The translations under genes were made by a program, and so were the position numbers. A stretch of 50,245 nucleotides of DNA from Bacteroidota bacterium (GTDB lineage Bacteria; Bacteroidota; Bacteroidia; Chitinophagales; Chitinophagaceae), in contig JAFDYD010000040.1 of NCBI GenBank assembly GCA_018267615.1, forward strand, positions 1 through 50,245. The letters are read 5' to 3'. Below the pieces are notes generated by a model, which saw nothing but the letters and a program-made list of their open reading frames with translations, did no database searches and was not told the DNA's origin. Positions 26,201 through 33,493 of this stretch are shown here, one piece after another. The first letter of the stretch is position 1; every line of letters starts with the position of its first letter.

Positions 26201-26547
26201 TCAACGATGGGAAAGGAAATTTCACGATGCAAAGTCTGCCAAAAGAATTGCAGCTCGCCCCGGTCTTTTCGTTTGTGTCCGTTCCATTAAAAAATCAAAC
26301 CTTATTTCTTGCGTCCGGAAATTTCTATGGTGTGTTACCTTACGAGGGAAGGTATGACGCCATGAATCCAACCTTTTTTTACTTCGATAAAAGCACGCAT
26401 CAATTTCAATATTCTTCAGAATTAAATTCAATTAGTGGAGAATGCAGGCATGCAAATTGGATTAAAGACGCAAACGGAAATAAAACATTGGTGATTGCAC
26501 GGAATAATGATTCGTTGGTTTTTTTAAAGTTGAAGAATGAACCATAG
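23242..26547 (+). CDS. CRTAC1-like FG-GAP/ASPIC-UnbV surface lipoprotein
   Basis: An 1101-residue exported protein. The lipoprotein signal is FLFVPLLIFISC21RQQ. It holds a long series of FG-GAP/VCBS blades with calcium-binding DxDxDG loops: DINNDGLPD, DINGDGLLD, DYDHDGDLD, DLNNDGWED, DFNNDGQLD, DFDNDGNKD, DLDNDGNLD, then an ASPIC/UnbV-type segment (about 500-580, GIGVKAYVYTKKGIQYQQLMLTRGFMSSSEPKMHFGL), then DINKDGLDD, DVNHDGYPD, DFNKDGNPD, DLNHDGWDD and DINGDGYAD. This suggests two beta-propellers joined by the UnbV module. I chose the ATG at 23242; a longer reading begins inside the inverted repeat. Such proteins are often encoded beside SusCD pairs in Bacteroidota, but no activity is established. 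Surface glycan or protein binding is a guess. Confidence 0.87.
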   Translation: MLPRKKYLRFLFVPLLIFISCRQQKHRDFEALSSSSTHIDFINQQSDRKDLSILSYIYYYNGGGVAIGDINNDGLPDIYFTSNSKGANKLYLNKGNFQFEDITEQANVAGNADWCTGVTMADINGDGLLDIYVCAIANMHGLQGHNQLFINNGNGKFTESAHEFGLDFSGFSTQAVFFDYDHDGDLDCFILNQSEHPNQNIVDTSFRRKFDSNSGERLFRNDMSNGKGKFTDVSAQAGIYQSKLCYGLGIAVGDLNNDGWEDIYIGNDFHENDYYYINNGNGTFTESGANHFRHYSRYSMGNDIADFNNDGQLDIVTADMLPGEEKTLKTYGNGEHLDTYNQKIIKNGYQNQYSKNCLQRNNGDGVSFSDVGLMAGVSATDWSWSPLFSDFDNDGNKDLFISSGITKRPLDLDFIMFFSNVRNPADFGDANQFQKAMLDKMPDGLSHPYLFKGDGELHFEDMSAKWGTGDMKGVYNGAAYADLDNDGNLDVVLNCLNEPAAILKNNLPRKNYISISFKGAKANTSGIGVKAYVYTKKGIQYQQLMLTRGFMSSSEPKMHFGLDSLKTVDSILLIWPSQKCQLIKNISANQSLVFKEDDAKSDFSKNVFFPGKNNLPVEIKKEAGIAWKHEENNFIDFNDQYLIPHMESTRGPKIAVADINKDGLDDIFVCGSKEHAGCLMIQTRAGQFIKSDTAVFVKNKGSENVDAYFFDVNHDGYPDLYTVSGGNEYEDGNPNLADHLYINNGKGHFSEDLNAIPKILKNKSCIAVGDFNKDGNPDIFIGGFTTAKKFGYEKQRSYLLLNDGKGHFTQAADSMFSLDEQGIVTSATVTDLNHDGWDDLVVAGEWMPATIFLNNKGSLKATEIGGSAGLWQTVLATDINGDGYADIIGGNWGTNSKLIASKEDPLKLYIKDFDANGSIEQIMTYAVNGQEYSFLGKDQLERSIPLLKKSHLSYDEVAGKTVQYMFGDLLQNCTVLKAETLHSSYFINDGKGNFTMQSLPKELQLAPVFSFVSVPLKNQTLFLASGNFYGVLPYEGRYDAMNPTFFYFDKSTHQFQYSSELNSISGECRHANWIKDANGNKTLVIARNNDSLVFLKLKNEP

Positions 26548-26604
26548 AGCTGTCGTTGTATCTTGAACACACAAATTGTTGGTGGTGTGGTTCAATATTT
26601 TTTC

Positions 26605-26765
26605 CAGCGTCATTTCGAACGAAGTCTCGTAGCGAAGCGGAGAGACGAAGTGAGAAATCCCCAGCTATTTATAGGGATTTGCCAATTAGTTAGCTGGGGA
26701 TTTCTCACCCGCCAAGGCAGTATATTATGCAAGGTCGCTGCCGGCGGGATTCGAAATGACGTCAC
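26605..26765. repeat. inverted repeat of the GGGGATTTCTCA family (copy 2)
   Basis: Outer arms gcgtcatttcgaa (26607-26619) and ttcgaaatgacgtc, ending about 26762, enclose an inner pair: gtgagaaatccccagct (from about 26651) and agctggggatttctcac (from about 26691). The same words occur in the element at 23038-23210 with the nesting order reversed. It fills the 262-base gap before the GNAT gene. Confidence 0.8.
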
Positions 26766-26809
26766 TCTAATATGAAAGTGGCCACGAACAAGACTTATAA
26801 ACATAACGG

Positions 26810-27322
26810 ATGAAAATTCGAATTTGCAATAAGGACGATATTAAAAGTTTAATTGACGTATCAACAAGATCTTATCTCGCCCATTATTCTTACTTATGGC
26901 TTGATCATGGAAAGAATTATGTAGATTCAAATTTTAGCGCAGAAAAATTTCACAATGACATGATGAATTTAAATTCGGTGTTCTTCCTGGTCAGCGAGCA
27001 GCAGGAAAATATTGGACTCGTTAAGCTCAACATAGATAGCGCGACGGAAAATTTTTCGGAGAAGCAAGCATTGGAACTTGAACGAATTTATTTTGTGAAA
27101 GAAGCATCCGGAAAAGGATTTGGAAAACTTGTTATCGATTTTATAGTGTCTTTTGCCAAGCAAAAGGGAAAAGAAATTATCTGGCTGAAGGCGATGGAAA
27201 GTAGTCCAGCCGTTGGGTTTTATACAAAAAGAGGATTTGAAATTGTTGCGGAAACCGAATTGGACTATCCGGGAACCAGGGAACAATTCAGAAAAATGTT
27301 TTTGATGCATCTTGTTTTATAA
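26810..27322 (+). CDS. GNAT-family N-acetyltransferase
   Basis: A 170-residue acetyltransferase. The N-terminal strand reads MKIRICNKDDIKSLIDVSTRSY. The acetyl-CoA loop is visible in LERIYFVKEASGKGFGKLVIDF, where ASGKGFGK takes the Q/RxxGxG/A place. The C-terminal IIWLKAMESSPAVGFYTKRGFEIV is the usual GNAT ending. It stands alone between repeats, so context gives no substrate. Many such proteins modify small amines, peptides or ribosomal proteins. Confidence 0.85.
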   Translation: MKIRICNKDDIKSLIDVSTRSYLAHYSYLWLDHGKNYVDSNFSAEKFHNDMMNLNSVFFLVSEQQENIGLVKLNIDSATENFSEKQALELERIYFVKEASGKGFGKLVIDFIVSFAKQKGKEIIWLKAMESSPAVGFYTKRGFEIVAETELDYPGTREQFRKMFLMHLVL

Positions 27323-27324
27323 TA

Positions 27325-27444
27325 GAGAAAGAGCGGAGAATAGAGCGGAGAAACAGGGCGGCGAAATGGAGTGAAGAAACAGGGCGGAGAAACAGGGTGA
27401 GTAGCGAGGGTGTATGCGCTCTCCGCTCTGTTTCTCCGCTCTTC
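27325..27444. repeat. hairpin with 13-base tandem units (GCGGAGAAACAGG family)
   Basis: The left half has 13-base units starting at about 27351: aaacagggcggcg, aaatggagtgaag, aaacagggcggag, aaacagggtgagt, preceded by two copies of gagcggagaa. The right end, ctctccgctctgtttctccg, is the complement of the left words. A decayed relative lies at 6360-6432. Confidence 0.75.
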
Positions 27445-27476
27445 AAAAAAGGGCCCCGGTCAAAAATAACCAGGGC
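27445..27476 (-). terminator. terminator after the PLP decarboxylase gene
   Basis: On the minus strand, gccctggt (27469-27476) and accggggc (27453-27460) form an 8-pair stem with one mismatch around an AT-rich loop, then a T run from 27450 to 27445. It lies about 130 bases after the decarboxylase stop codon. The bases between (27477-27608) show nothing else. Confidence 0.65.
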
Positions 27477-27608
27477 GTGTGTTTTTCAAAGCTTAACAAA
27501 AACCATAAACTGAAAAACTACTGTTATGATATTTGAAAGATAGGAAAAATATAATTGATGATGTAGTACCAAAAAAAAATTAATATTGGATGAGCCATAT
27601 TTTAAAAA

Positions 27609-28943
27609 CTAACTCAGACTCTCTGTAACAATTTTCCAGATATCCTCGATCCAGTTTTCGTGTTCCGGTTTCAGGAGGCAGGACCGGAGACAAGTGACAT
27701 ATTCCTCGTCCTTTGTGATCGAGCGCCAATGTGTGGGCAATAATCTTACAGGATAATTTAATAGTGCGAGGTGTAGATTCTTTTCGGCTGCTTTTTCAAA
27801 TATCGCTTTCGATTTTCTATTGACTGCACTGATTGTTTTTTCTTTTAGCGCCCAGATGACAATATCTATTTCCGGTTCTTGTAAAATGATAAATCTTTTA
27901 TCAGAAATTATTTTCTTATAGAGCATCATAGCCGCGTTGTGGCTGCTATTTATCTTTTTGGAGAATGCCCCGCCTTTTACCAATGGAAATAATTTTTGTG
28001 TGGCCCACAAGCCAACAGCGGCGGCACCTGCGCGGGAACATTCGAGGGAAATTTCTCCTAAATGCAGTTCTGCACTGCTGAAATACGTGTAAGGCGAATC
28101 GTGCTTGTAAAATTTTCCGACCTCTGGATTTTTAAACAGAATGCAACCGCAACCGTAAGGCTGCAGACCATGTTTATGCGGGTCGACAACAATACTGTCA
28201 GCTTCCTGCATCAACGCATATTTTTTCAAAGTGTCTTCCGGTAAATTGTCGGCCAGCCTGAAATAACCGCCATACGCAGCGTCAAGATGAATTCTGAATT
28301 GATATTTTTTCTGCAGTTCCAATATTTCGGGAAGCGGATCAACAGAACCGATTCCCGTCGTGCCCATGGTAACGACTACGGTTCCGATCGTTCCTTTTTT
28401 TAATTGCGCCTCCAATTTTTTCAAATCCATCTTCCCGGATTTATCACATGCAATCTTTTGAAATTTTAAACCAAGCACATGAGAAATTCTTTCGTGCGTA
28501 TAATGCGCCAGTTCGGATGCCACAATTCTTTTTTTCGGGTGAATATTTCCTGCAACCCAAAGCGCTTCCAGGTTTGCGAATGTGCCGCTGCTCGTCAGGT
28601 GCGCGAGACATTCTTGCCATCCAAACATCAGTGCGATTTCCGCAACCGTTTCTTTTTCCATCGCTGAACTCTCTCTTCCGCCATCGAGGGCATGGTTATT
28701 TGGATTGATCCACATAGACAACATATATGCAAGTCTCGCTACTTCGTGCGGCGGCTTTAGCATTTGTCCGGCATACAACGGATGATGATAGGGGAAATTA
28801 TTTTGCATTCGCTCCGCTACTTCCAATAATATTTTTTCAACATCATCAGGTATCTCTTGTTCAAAGGAAGGAAGATGGGAGAAACCTTCCGATAATTTAT
28901 CGAGTGCTTTTTGCAATATGGTAAGCGATTGCTTATTGTACAT
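27609..28943 (-). CDS. PLP-dependent group II amino-acid decarboxylase
   Basis: A 444-residue fold-type I PLP enzyme. The PLP lysine is K257 in VDPHKHGLQPYGCG, the ring-nitrogen aspartate D221 in HLDAAYGGY, and the ring-stacking histidine H147 in SELAHYTHERISHVLG. TSSGTFANLEAL is the phosphate-binding region. The N-terminal PLYAGQMLKPPHEVARLAYMLSM is typical of group II decarboxylases (glutamate, tyrosine, aspartate, aromatic amino acids). The amino-acid specificity cannot be decided from these motifs. It is alone on the minus strand and makes an amine plus CO2, which is of interest because an amine-breakdown operon begins 6 kb away, but there is no direct link. The ATG at 28943 gives a normal family length. 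Confidence 0.87.
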   Translation of the reverse strand: MYNKQSLTILQKALDKLSEGFSHLPSFEQEIPDDVEKILLEVAERMQNNFPYHHPLYAGQMLKPPHEVARLAYMLSMWINPNNHALDGGRESSAMEKETVAEIALMFGWQECLAHLTSSGTFANLEALWVAGNIHPKKRIVASELAHYTHERISHVLGLKFQKIACDKSGKMDLKKLEAQLKKGTIGTVVVTMGTTGIGSVDPLPEILELQKKYQFRIHLDAAYGGYFRLADNLPEDTLKKYALMQEADSIVVDPHKHGLQPYGCGCILFKNPEVGKFYKHDSPYTYFSSAELHLGEISLECSRAGAAAVGLWATQKLFPLVKGGAFSKKINSSHNAAMMLYKKIISDKRFIILQEPEIDIVIWALKEKTISAVNRKSKAIFEKAAEKNLHLALLNYPVRLLPTHWRSITKDEEYVTCLRSCLLKPEHENWIEDIWKIVTESLS

Positions 28944-29056
28944 AACTGGCTTTTTCTGCTTGATGAATAGTATGATCGAAATTATGGAATTGGACTAAGA
29001 TAAATTTTTTAGAGAGCATAAAAATTGGCAATTGAAACGGCAGTGTCTTAATTTAA

Positions 29057-29218
29057 TTTTTTTGAGAGGTGGATGGTGGAGGTGTAGGGTGTAGGGTGTA
29101 AGGTATATGGTATGGCAGAGTTCATTTTCTAGTCATAGTTTTTGTTTTTCAGCTTAAGCAATATTATTAATTAAAAGCTGCCATACCTTATACCCCACAC
29201 CTTCCACCTCTCAAAAAA
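29057..29218. repeat. large hairpin with 7-base period, unequal arms
   Basis: Left arm from 29057 to 29118: ttttttgagaggtggatgg, then heptads tgtaggg, tgtaggg, tgtaagg, tatatgg, tatggca. Right arm 29178-29218 is the complement with five heptads (tgccata, ccttata, ccccaca, ccttcca, cctctca) and an A run. The outer ends match well; the left arm has about 20 extra bases, as if units had been added or lost. Confidence 0.85.
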
Positions 29219-29400
29219 TTGAGGTATTATATTTATTTGTTTCCTCCCGTCGCTGATCACCAGGAATTCCTTTTCATGGGTTCAATATTTTAATTTTTCA
29301 ATTTATTTGGTAAAAATATTTCGGCGGTTGCCATGTCTCCAATCACGAAACAGCAAAGTGGACTAATTCGGCTTTTAAGCAGACATTTTAGGTGGTGACA

Positions 29401-29466
29401 AGTTTCTATGTGTAACTATGTGCCTACTGTGTTTATGTGGTGAAAAAAATTATCACATAGCAGCAT
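29401..29466. repeat. partial copy of the CACATAG repeat family
   Basis: The words ctatgtgtaactatgtgcct, actgtgtttatgtggtgaaa and atcacatag follow the left half and loop of the complete element at 32137-32290. The terminal inverted repeats are missing. Confidence 0.75.
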
Positions 29467-29551
29467 GTAGAAGTAGAAAAACATGCATATAAAAGTGTGC
29501 GGCGAGCATTCGAACACATTCACAGAAAATACTGTTGACTAAATATTCCAT

Positions 29552-31963
29552 TTAATTCATGGACAACATCTCTTTTTCTTTTACTCTTGATAAAATTTGT
29601 TCTGCAGTCATGATATTTTCTATCCCTTTCAAAATTGCATCGGGATTAAATGAAATACTATCTATGCCCTGTTCAACCAGGAATTTTGCAAACTCTGGAA
29701 AATCGCTTGGAGCTTGTCCACACAAGCCAATTCTTGTACCAGACGCCTTTGCATTGCTGATCATCATGCCAATCATTTGTTTTGCGGATTTATTTTGTTC
29801 GTTAAACAAATTTGCGATGAGCGCAGAATCGCGATCGATACCAAGCGTCAGTTGCGTAAGGTCGTTAGAGCCTATAGAAAATCCGTCAAATAGTTTTGCG
29901 AATTCATCAGCCTGTAAAACATTACTGGGAATTTCTGCCATCACATAAATTTCAAGTGATTCGTCTTTGTTGCGATCTAATCCAAATTCCTGCATCACTT
30001 TTATCACTTTCTTTCCTTCTTCAACGGTCCTGCAAAACGGTATCATTACTTTCACATTAGTCAGGCCCATATCTTCTCTTACTAATTTTATGGCTTTACA
30101 TTCCAGGTTAAATCCGGGTTTATACAAATCATTATAATACCTGGACGCCCCCCGAAAACCAAGCATTGGGTTTTCTTCCAGCGGTTCAAATTCTGTGCCT
30201 CCTAAAAGATTTGCATATTCGTTCGTTTTAAAATCACTCGTTCTCACAATAACATCCTTCGGGTAGAATGCGGCGGCAATCGATGCAATTCCCTGCGCAA
30301 GCTTGTCAACAAAATATTGTTGCTTGTCGGGATAATGATGCGTAAGCGATTCTATTTTTTGTTTGACTTCTTCATTCTTTAGTTCATTAAATTTTACAAG
30401 CGCCATCGGGTGAATCTGTATTGAATTGGTGATGATGAATTCCATTCTCATCAAGCCAACTCCATCGTTTGGATAAAAAGATAATTTGAAAGCCTTTTCC
30501 GGATCGGCAACAATCATCATCGCCTCTGTGCCTTCAGGCAGTTTGGTATTGGAAAAGTCAAGTTCTGTTTCCTGGTATTGAACTTTTCCCTTGTACACAA
30601 AACCTTTTTCTCCTTCACAACACGACACAGTAATGATTTGTCCATCGGTGATTTTTTCTGTTGCATCTCCGGTGCCAACAATAGCAGGGACGCCTAATTC
30701 GCGCGCGATGATGGAAGCGTGACTTGTTCTTCCTCCTTTGTTGGTTATAATAGCGGCAGCTTTTTTTAGTACCGGATCCCAATCGGGACTTGTGAGATCT
30801 GTAACAAGCACGTCACCTTGTTGCAGTTTATCAATATTTTTCGGGGAATCTAAAATTCGGGCAACACCAATTCCAATTTTTGAACCAATCGCTTCGCCGC
30901 TAGTTAATTTTATTCCTTTTTCAATCAGTTTATATTCTCTTACCTGAAGTGGATTTTTTTGTGAATGTACTGTTTCGGGTCTCGCTTGTATGATGAATAT
31001 TTCACCGCTGATACCATCCTTCGCCCATTCGATATCCATCGGCTTTTGATAATGTTCTTCTATACTCAGCGCCCAATTTGCCAATCGGCTGATTTCGTCG
31101 TCATTTAGTACAAACTGTTCTTTTTTTTCCGGTGGAGTATCTACGTTTGTGATTCCATTTTCATGCTGCTGATCATAGATCATCGTTTTTAATTTGCTGC
31201 CCAACGTCTTTCTGATAATTGCTTTTTTGCCTTGAACCAACGTAGGTTTAAAAATTAAAAACTCATCCGGCGTTACCGTTCCCTGGACAATATTTTCTCC
31301 GAGACCCCACACACCTGCCAAGTGAATTACATTTCTAAAACCCGACTCTGGTTCGAGCGTAAAGCCAACACCAGAAGATGCCATATCGGAACGAACCATT
31401 TTCTGTACTCCGACTGATAACGCTACTTTTTCATGAGGAAATCCATTGTCTTCGCGATATTTTATTGCACGATCGGTATACAATGAGGCAAAGCAATTTT
31501 GTACTGCCTGTAATAAAGCATTTTCTCCCTTAATATTTAAATAGGATTCGTGCTGGCCAGCGAAACTTGACTGCGGCAAATCTTCCGCGGTAGCACTACT
31601 ACGTACCGCAACTTCAAAATAGGAATGGTGACACAAATCTTTATAAGCACTAATGATCGCCTCAGTTAAATTTGCCGGCATAATTCCATTCAATATAGCT
31701 TCCCGCGCTTTTTTGCCAATATCGTGAAGGTTAGAAAAATCCGTTTTGTTCAATCCGTTTAAAATCGTCCGTAGGTCATTTCGTAATTTGTTGTTATCAA
31801 GAAAATGCCAAAACCCGGAAGACGTAACAGCGAAGCCATCGGGCACGAGAATATTTTTTGTTGATAATTGCGTAAATAATTCGCCCAACGAAGCATTTTT
31901 ACCTCCAACCAATGGAAGATCGTTCATATTAATTTCATTGAATCTTTTTATAAAGGTTGACAT
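29552..31963 (-). CDS. ppsA: phosphoenolpyruvate synthase
   Basis: An 803-residue cytoplasmic enzyme turning pyruvate, ATP and water into PEP, AMP and phosphate for gluconeogenesis. The N-terminal ATP-binding domain has LVGGKNASLGELF and VAVRSSATAEDLPQSSFAGQHESYLN. The swivelling domain carries phospho-histidine H415 in GGRTSHASIIARELGVPAIVGTGDAT. The C-terminal PEP/pyruvate barrel contains FRGASRYYND, NDLTQLTLGIDRDS and the catalytic cysteine in RIGLCGQAPSDFPEFA. Length matches the E. coli enzyme. It is a single gene on the minus strand; a PEP synthase would allow growth on amino acids or other carbon sources that enter below PEP. Confidence 0.95.
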   Translation of the reverse strand: MSTFIKRFNEINMNDLPLVGGKNASLGELFTQLSTKNILVPDGFAVTSSGFWHFLDNNKLRNDLRTILNGLNKTDFSNLHDIGKKAREAILNGIMPANLTEAIISAYKDLCHHSYFEVAVRSSATAEDLPQSSFAGQHESYLNIKGENALLQAVQNCFASLYTDRAIKYREDNGFPHEKVALSVGVQKMVRSDMASSGVGFTLEPESGFRNVIHLAGVWGLGENIVQGTVTPDEFLIFKPTLVQGKKAIIRKTLGSKLKTMIYDQQHENGITNVDTPPEKKEQFVLNDDEISRLANWALSIEEHYQKPMDIEWAKDGISGEIFIIQARPETVHSQKNPLQVREYKLIEKGIKLTSGEAIGSKIGIGVARILDSPKNIDKLQQGDVLVTDLTSPDWDPVLKKAAAIITNKGGRTSHASIIARELGVPAIVGTGDATEKITDGQIITVSCCEGEKGFVYKGKVQYQETELDFSNTKLPEGTEAMMIVADPEKAFKLSFYPNDGVGLMRMEFIITNSIQIHPMALVKFNELKNEEVKQKIESLTHHYPDKQQYFVDKLAQGIASIAAAFYPKDVIVRTSDFKTNEYANLLGGTEFEPLEENPMLGFRGASRYYNDLYKPGFNLECKAIKLVREDMGLTNVKVMIPFCRTVEEGKKVIKVMQEFGLDRNKDESLEIYVMAEIPSNVLQADEFAKLFDGFSIGSNDLTQLTLGIDRDSALIANLFNEQNKSAKQMIGMMISNAKASGTRIGLCGQAPSDFPEFAKFLVEQGIDSISFNPDAILKGIENIMTAEQILSRVKEKEMLSMN

Positions 31964-32136
31964 GGTAATAGTTTTAGATACAAATCTGAAGAAATGATTA
32001 TGCTATTCCTATGATGACTATCAAAAGAAATTATGATTAGCGTCAACAAACGATCATTTTCTCACTACGGATGTAGATCAACAAAAAGAATAGTTATTCC
32101 GGTGAGTTCATTTTTTCCGCAATCCTGCTGTTAATT

Positions 32137-32290
32137 CGGTAGTGGGTCAGTTTGAAATATAATTTCATCGTTAGATACTCCAACTATGTGTAACTATGTA
32201 CCTACTGTGTCTATGTGGTGAAAAAAAATTACCACATAGACACAGTAGGCACATAGTTACACATAGAAGTTTCAAACTGACCCACTACCG
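32137..32290. mobile_element. MITE-like element with terminal inverted repeats and flanking direct repeat
   Basis: A 154-base unit. The terminal inverted repeats (32137-32157 and 32270-32290) are identical for 21 bases, beginning cggtagtgggtcag and ending in tttgaaa. Both ends are flanked by ttaatt (32131-32136 and 32291-32296), as expected for a target-site duplication. Inside is a second near-perfect hairpin: ctatgtgtaactatgt, then actgtgtctatgtggt, pairs with accacatagacacagt and acatagttacacatag around an A8 loop. It has no coding capacity. Related pieces occur at 1-34, 153-208 and 29401-29466. The remaining 31964-32130 shows nothing I can name. Confidence 0.7.
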
Positions 32291-32470
32291 TTAATTCTTG
32301 TCGTGAGGAATTTCTAATGGTGAAGGCTCGCGCGGTTCCGTTTCCGGAGCGATATCAGGATCATCGGCAGGAATTGAAGGTTCTTCCGGCAATGCATCGG
32401 GTTTTATCTCGGGATTTCTATCTGGTTGAGGAACTTCAGCTGGTTGAATATATTTTTTTTTGTGGCTCAT
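32291..32470 (-). CDS. small proline- and acid-rich protein
   Basis: A 59-residue protein, MSHKKKYIQPAEVPQPDRNP then EIKPDALPEEPSIPADDPDIAP and further P/E/D repeats. There is no signal peptide or membrane segment, and it is probably disordered. I chose the ATG at 32470; the one at 32500 adds ten residues. Similar short KKKYI-P-rich proteins are, as far as I remember, frequent in Chitinophagaceae, but I know no function. It lies 67 bases after the UspA gene on the same strand. Its TAA stop codon is part of the ttaatt direct repeat beside the MITE-like element, so the element landed at the very end of the gene. Confidence 0.65.
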   Translation of the reverse strand: MSHKKKYIQPAEVPQPDRNPEIKPDALPEEPSIPADDPDIAPETEPREPSPLEIPHDKN

Positions 32471-32537
32471 CTCTTTCTGATTTCGACCGGTAATCTTCAT
32501 GCCTGAATCTTATTATTTTCTGAGTGCGAATGAAAAA

Positions 32538-33374
32538 TTAATAATGCGCAAGGAAAATTGGACTCTTAAGATTTTTTGATAATGATTCTGCCAGGTTTTT
32601 TTCAAATAGACCGGCTAAAACTTCACGACCATATGCACCTAAAACAAAAAAAGCATTTTTTTTATTTTGAAGATACCCGGGCAATACTGCATCGGGCGCG
32701 CCTTGCAGATATTCAAATCTGAAATTGACATAATGTTCCTTAAGTAGTTCTTCAATATGTTTGGTTCCGCTACGCAAACCTTTCGTTTCTTCTACTTGTA
32801 CCACTATCAATTTCTTCTTATGCAACTCCGGTAGTAAATGGATAAATTGTTTTATGGCAAACGCCGCCGATTTGCTTCCATCATACGTAAATATGATTTC
32901 TTCGACGGTATCGAAATCTGAAGGTGCAATAATTACGGGGCACCGGGATTTATCAAGAATTTCTTTGATAAAACCCGCCAGCGGTGCTTCCTGGTGTTTT
33001 TTAAACGAAGTGTCCGCATCTACAATTAAAACATCTGCATGTTCCGACTCATTTATTATATCTTCAGCAGGAACCCATTTGTCCAGGTGAACATTCCCTT
33101 GTATTCCTTCGCTGTTGCACTGATTTCTGAATTGGTTGATATGCTCCTGCATAAGTTTTGACTTATGTTGATAGGCTGGTGAATTTTCCTCAACCTGCCA
33201 GTTAAAATAATTTGTGGCATGTCTTTCTCCGACGCCCATTTTTTCTTCAGCAACTAAATTTTCCAGGAAGATGGCAGTCAAAGGTGAATTGGTCAATCCC
33301 GCGATATAGCAGGCAAAATCCAATGCGCTTCTGCTCGGCTTAGCAGCATTTATAGCCAATAAAATATTTTGCAT
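32538..33374 (-). CDS. universal stress protein with two UspA domains
   Basis: A 278-residue cytoplasmic protein. The first UspA domain (about 1-145) starts MQNILLAINAAKPSRSALDFACYIAG and includes DVLIVDADTSFKKH and SRCPVIIAPSDF. The second (about 146-278) starts EEIIFTYDGSKSAAFAIKQFIHL and ends FFVLGAYGREVLAGLFEKNLAESLSKNLKSPIFLAHY, where the usual GxxG-9x-G(S/T) ATP-binding loop appears in altered form (GAYGREVLAGLFEKNLAES). Tandem UspA proteins are commonly induced by starvation, low oxygen or other stress. It may form an operon with the small proline-rich gene after it. Confidence 0.88.
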   Translation of the reverse strand: MQNILLAINAAKPSRSALDFACYIAGLTNSPLTAIFLENLVAEEKMGVGERHATNYFNWQVEENSPAYQHKSKLMQEHINQFRNQCNSEGIQGNVHLDKWVPAEDIINESEHADVLIVDADTSFKKHQEAPLAGFIKEILDKSRCPVIIAPSDFDTVEEIIFTYDGSKSAAFAIKQFIHLLPELHKKKLIVVQVEETKGLRSGTKHIEELLKEHYVNFRFEYLQGAPDAVLPGYLQNKKNAFFVLGAYGREVLAGLFEKNLAESLSKNLKSPIFLAHY

Positions 33375-33493
33375 AATATGATTGTATTAGGTTAGCAAAG
33401 AAACGCAAGAAGCACGCGCTTATATATGATTGCCATCAATGGGTGAAATGAGAGAAATCAACATGTGGGCAATTATGCGGTTGACCGCCAGGT

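Larger units (their letters stand above)
28944..29551. other. 608-base gene-free region with two repeat elements
   Basis: No credible gene is visible on either strand. It contains the heptad hairpin at 29057-29218 and a half-copy of the CACATAG repeat at 29401-29466. The remainder is AT-rich. The part next to 28943 should hold the decarboxylase promoter, but I cannot point to a clear one. Confidence 0.6.

Noticed and set aside
26563..26775. Short open frames on both strands after the CRTAC1-like gene
   Set aside because: They are translations of the GGGGATTTCTCA inverted repeat; the same sequence is non-coding at its other site.
27609..28943. PLP decarboxylase as part of the amine operon
   Set aside because: It is on the opposite strand, more than 5 kb away, with its own terminator and unrelated genes between; a metabolic link is possible but not supported by layout.
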